Shown here piece after piece: positions 58,048 to 60,754 of a DNA stretch of 60,754 bases. Below the pieces are notes generated by a model. That model searched no databases. It saw nothing but the letters and a program-made list of their open reading frames with translations, and was not told the origin of the DNA. How positions within the stretch are numbered: the first letter of the stretch is position 1; each line of letters starts with the position of its first letter. Where the stretch lies: positions 1 through 60,754 of the forward strand of contig NZ_SLXE01000016.1 in NCBI RefSeq assembly GCF_004341385.1, written 5' to 3'. Source of the stretch: Uruburuella suis. Lineage in GTDB: Bacteria; Pseudomonadota; Gammaproteobacteria; Burkholderiales; Neisseriaceae. The position numbers and the translations under genes were made by a program.

Positions 58048-58484
58048 GTTGTTAGATTCGAATGCGGTTCGGTTTTTGTGATTGCGCTTGATTTGAAGTA
58101 AAGCTCCAGTTTTATCGGCTGCGGCGCTTGAATGGCTAATCATTGATTTGCTGAATAATAAATTCAGACGGCATGGTGGAATGGCCTGAAAGCGGGAATC
58201 GGTTGATGCATAAAAACAAAACGGCTGATGTGTGTGCGGTATTTTGTAGATAAGTTTCAGATTTTTGACTTTTGCGGAGGCGATGGTCGGACTTGGATAG
58301 CATTTCCAATGTATACCAATTTGGATTCGGCATGATACGCATAAGCTGCTCTTGCGCGGGGCGACAGGTGGGCGGCCGTTTTTGGATATGTAGTTTTATG
58401 TAGCGAAGCAATTAAATTCTTATAAATAAATAAAATTGGTATTTAATTATTTATACATGCAGTGTTAAGAAAAATAAATTCAAG
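58048..58484. other. AT-rich intergenic DNA upstream of gntP
   Basis: No gene is supported; a 91-codon minus frame begins on TTG and merely crosses an AT-DUS (58163-58174). The stretch gives way to very AT-rich sequence from about 58410 that leads into the gluconate promoter region. Confidence 0.4.
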
Positions 58485-58500
58485 TTTGATTTAAATCACA
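58485..58500 (+). promoter_or_regulatory. CRP/FNR-like site upstream of gntP
   Basis: TTTGATTTAAATCACA fits the CRP half-sites TGTGA-N6-TCACA at 9 of 10 positions. Its inner part TTGAT-TTAA-ATCAC fits the FNR consensus at 9 of 10. It lies about 130 bases before gntP, so either carbon-source or oxygen control is possible. Confidence 0.45.
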
Positions 58501-58630
58501 ATCAGCCGTTGCATAAGTCAGTAGAGTGCAGTTACATTTTATTACATGCAGGCGGCCGAATCAGGTGGTTTGCTGTGAAATGCCTCAGAGAATCCGTAAT
58601 CAAACAAAATAATTTAGGAGTAATCATTCG

Positions 58631-60019
58631 ATGGAAAACTGGACGCAAACATTGGGCGCGGGCCCTTTGCTTGGTATTGCGCTGGGCGCAATTGCGCTGA
58701 TTTTGGTGCTGATTATCAAGTTTCGCCTGCACGCTTTGCTGACGATGGTGTTGGTCAGCCTGCTCACCGCCATTGCCACCGGCCTGCCGATGAGCAGCAT
58801 TGTAAACGATGTGCTGATTAAAAGCTTCGGCGGCACACTGGGCAGCGTGGCTTTGCTGGTGGGCTTGGGCGCCATGCTCGGCCGCTTGGTGGAAACCTCG
58901 GGCGGGGCGCAATCGCTGGCCGATGCGCTGGTGCGCATGTTTGGCGAAAAGCGCGCCGCATTTGCGCTGGGTGTGGCCTCATTGATTTTCGGTTTTCCGA
59001 TTTTCTTTGATGCCGGCTTGGTGGTGATGCTGCCGATTGTGTTTGCCACGGCGCGACGCATGAAGCAGCCGGTGCTCGCTTATGCGCTGGCCTCTATCGG
59101 TGCGTTTTCCGTGATGCATGTGTTTCTGCCGCCACATCCGGGTCCGATTGCCGCATCAGAATTTTACGGCGCAGGCATCGGCCAAGTGCTGCTGGTGGGC
59201 TTGCCGATTGCCTTTGTTACTTGGTATTTCAGCGGCTATCTGCTCGGCCAGGTGCTGGGCAAACGCATTCATGTGCCCGTGCCCGACCTGCTTTCAGGCG
59301 GCAAGCTGGATAACGACCAACCCAAAGAGCCGGCTTCTGCGGGCACTGTAGTGGGCATCATGCTGATTCCGATGCTGCTGATTTTTATGAACACCGGCCT
59401 GGCCACGCTGATCAGTGAAAAAGTGGTGAGCGCGGATGAGGGCTGGGTGCAGGTGTTGCGCATGATAGGCTCCACCCCGATTGCTTTGCTGATTTCTGTG
59501 TTGGTGGCGCTTTATGTGTTGGGTATCCGCCGCGGCGAAACCGGCAGCGCGCTGGAAAAAACCGTCGACGGCGCACTCGGCCCCGTGTGCTCGGTGATTT
59601 TGATTACCGGTGCCGGCGGCATGTTTGGCGGCGTGTTGCGCGCTTCGGGCATCGGCCAGGCGTTGGCCGACAGCATGGGTGATTTGGGTATTCCCGTGTT
59701 GCTGGGCTGCTTTTTGGTGGCTGTGGTGTTGCGCATTGCGCAAGGCTCTGCCACCGTGGCGCTCACCACCGCTGCTGCGCTGATGGCGCCTGCCGTGATG
59801 GCTGCGGGCTATAATGAATGGCAGCTTGCCTGCGTGGTGTTGGCCACAGCTGCCGGCTCCGTGTGCGCCAGCCATGTCAACGATTCAGGCTTCTGGCTGG
59901 TCGGCCGTTTGCTCGATATGGATGTGCCCACTACCTTGCGTACTTGGACTGTTAACCAAACCCTGATTGCCGTGATCGGCTTTGCACTTTCTGCCACCGC
60001 TTTCGTGCTGCTGGGTTGA
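58631..60019 (+). CDS. gntP: gluconate permease, GntP family
   Basis: Inner-membrane gluconate:H+ symporter, 462 residues with about 12-14 helices. It has LLVGLGAMLGRLVETSGGAQ, FGFPIFFDAGLVVMLPIVF, FLPPHPGPIAASEFYGA and VCASHVNDSGFWLVGR, all typical of GntP/GntT. AGGAG precedes the start by about 10 bases. It is followed 13 bases later by gluconokinase, so the pair imports and phosphorylates gluconate into the Entner-Doudoroff or pentose phosphate routes. Confidence 0.95.
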   Translation: MENWTQTLGAGPLLGIALGAIALILVLIIKFRLHALLTMVLVSLLTAIATGLPMSSIVNDVLIKSFGGTLGSVALLVGLGAMLGRLVETSGGAQSLADALVRMFGEKRAAFALGVASLIFGFPIFFDAGLVVMLPIVFATARRMKQPVLAYALASIGAFSVMHVFLPPHPGPIAASEFYGAGIGQVLLVGLPIAFVTWYFSGYLLGQVLGKRIHVPVPDLLSGGKLDNDQPKEPASAGTVVGIMLIPMLLIFMNTGLATLISEKVVSADEGWVQVLRMIGSTPIALLISVLVALYVLGIRRGETGSALEKTVDGALGPVCSVILITGAGGMFGGVLRASGIGQALADSMGDLGIPVLLGCFLVAVVLRIAQGSATVALTTAAALMAPAVMAAGYNEWQLACVVLATAAGSVCASHVNDSGFWLVGRLLDMDVPTTLRTWTVNQTLIAVIGFALSATAFVLLG

Positions 60020-60032
60020 AAGGAGTAACCAT

Positions 60033-60560
60033 ATGTCACAACAAACCGTACATTTCGTGGTGATGGGTGTATGCGGCTGCGGTAAAACCACCGCCGCTCA
60101 AGCCTTGCAAGCCGATTTCAACAGCCCTTATGCCGAAGGCGACGATTTCCACACTCAGGCCAACCGCGACAAAATGGGCGCCGGCATTCCGCTTACCGAT
60201 GAAGACCGCTATCCGTGGCTGCGCAACCTGCGCGACTGGATGAGCGAGCAGAGCGGTAAAGGCGAGCGCTACAGCGTGGTAACGTGCTCAGCGCTCAAGC
60301 GCCAATACCGCGATATTCTGCGCGAAGCCGAGGGCGAAGTGGTGTTTATCCACTTGGCACCGCCGCACGATGTGAACCTGGCCCGCATGATGGCCCGCAA
60401 AGGCCATTATATGAAAGCCGAAATGCTTACATCGCAAGAAGCGATTTTGGAAGAGCTGGGTGCCGATGAAGCCGGCGTGCGCATCGATAATGCCGGTGAG
60501 CCGGCTGAGGTGGAAGCCGAAATGCTGGCCTGGGTGAAAGCGCAAGGCTTTGGCGGATAA
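60033..60560 (+). CDS. gntK: gluconokinase
   Basis: Phosphorylates gluconate to 6-phosphogluconate; 175 residues. It has the P-loop VMGVCGCGKTTAAQAL, the substrate region YAEGDDFHTQANRDKMGAGIPLTDEDR, the LRDWMSEQSGKGE segment, SALKRQYRDILR, and RKGHYMKAEMLTSQEAILEE. AAGGAG sits 7 bases before the ATG at 60033. Second gene of gntP-gntK, with no GntR-type regulator in view. Confidence 0.97.
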   Translation: MSQQTVHFVVMGVCGCGKTTAAQALQADFNSPYAEGDDFHTQANRDKMGAGIPLTDEDRYPWLRNLRDWMSEQSGKGERYSVVTCSALKRQYRDILREAEGEVVFIHLAPPHDVNLARMMARKGHYMKAEMLTSQEAILEELGADEAGVRIDNAGEPAEVEAEMLAWVKAQGFGG

Positions 60561-60577
60561 GGATAATGGAAGTGCGA

Positions 60578-60609
60578 AAGGCCGTCTGAAACGCTTTCAG
60601 ACGGCCTTT
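60578..60609 (+). terminator. inverted DUS pair after gntK
   Basis: AAAGGCCGTCTGAAACG / GCTTTCAGACGGCCTTT followed by a T run. The remaining 145 bases of the window are AT-rich with no gene seen. Confidence 0.75.
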
Positions 60610-60754
60610 TTTCATTTGTTTGCAAACTAAATTATTTAAAAATCATATTAATACCATTTAAAATAAATAATCTATAATAAAGCCCATTCACAAGCCACCA
60701 GCGAACAGAGTTTGTCTTTTTCTGCAACCAACGCATTCCACGCAATGCAGCCAG

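Noticed and set aside
58136..58411. 91-codon minus frame upstream of gntP
   Set aside because: Starts on TTG, has no ribosome site, and includes an AT-DUS; no protein features.

Overview
The window is chromosomal DNA from a Neisseria-type bacterium (Neisseriaceae). The evidence is the dozens of copies of the DNA uptake sequence core GCCGTCTGAA, nearly all in the AGGCCGTCTGAA (AG-DUS) form, often as inverted pairs just after genes. Typical neisserial gene neighbourhoods support this: petABC-sspA-sspB, argA-yggX, bamE/dapB beside fur, and metK divergent from an lpxL-type gene. The few ATGCCGTCTGAA copies argue against N. meningitidis or N. gonorrhoeae as the source and for an AG-dialect species. 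I cannot name the species. No rRNA, tRNA, prophage, transposase or CRISPR array was seen.

Layout. 1-3031: ppc. 3336-14680: an iron-siderophore locus with a CeuBCDE/FetBCDE-like ABC importer, a siderophore-interacting reductase, an IroE-like periplasmic esterase, an unrecognised periplasmic protein, a FepA-like TonB-dependent receptor and a divergent AraC regulator; Fur-box-like sites lie near 7900 and 13600. 15202-19679: an AbrB-family membrane protein and a tctCBA tricarboxylate transporter. 20199-22231: groESL behind a sigma-32-like promoter. 22631-24613: a Tat-exported PhoX phosphatase behind a four-unit Pho box. 24809-29805: NIF3 protein, cytochrome bc1 complex, SspA/SspB. 30090-32004: tsaB-rimI-UDG-like operon. 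32110-42313: housekeeping genes (gluQ, coaD, BI-1 family, menA, yggX, argA, pyrE, exodeoxyribonuclease III, bioB) and several small unknowns. 42688-45421: META lipoprotein, orphan RnfB, LprI-domain lipoprotein. 45742-53284: gltS, glnA, aroE-mtgA, dapB, bamE, fur. 53393-60560: aat, dapD, YchJ protein, metK, lpxL-type acyltransferase, and a gluconate permease-kinase pair.

The siderophore locus reads as a complete route for using other organisms' tricatecholate siderophores. The receptor would bring ferric enterobactin or salmochelin in, the esterase would open the trilactone in the periplasm, the ABC importer would move the product, and the SIP protein would reduce the iron. No siderophore synthesis genes are present.

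Intergenic DNA is crowded with short non-coding repeats: a ~104-bp dyad (called family A here), ~145-149-bp Correia-like elements with TATAGTGG termini (family B), GTAGGTCGGATTC repeats (C), a 163-bp element with GGGTCTGTTCACA termini (D), and GTACGATTA hairpins (E). One B element sits inside an A element, and one D element supplies the stop codon of the siderophore reductase.
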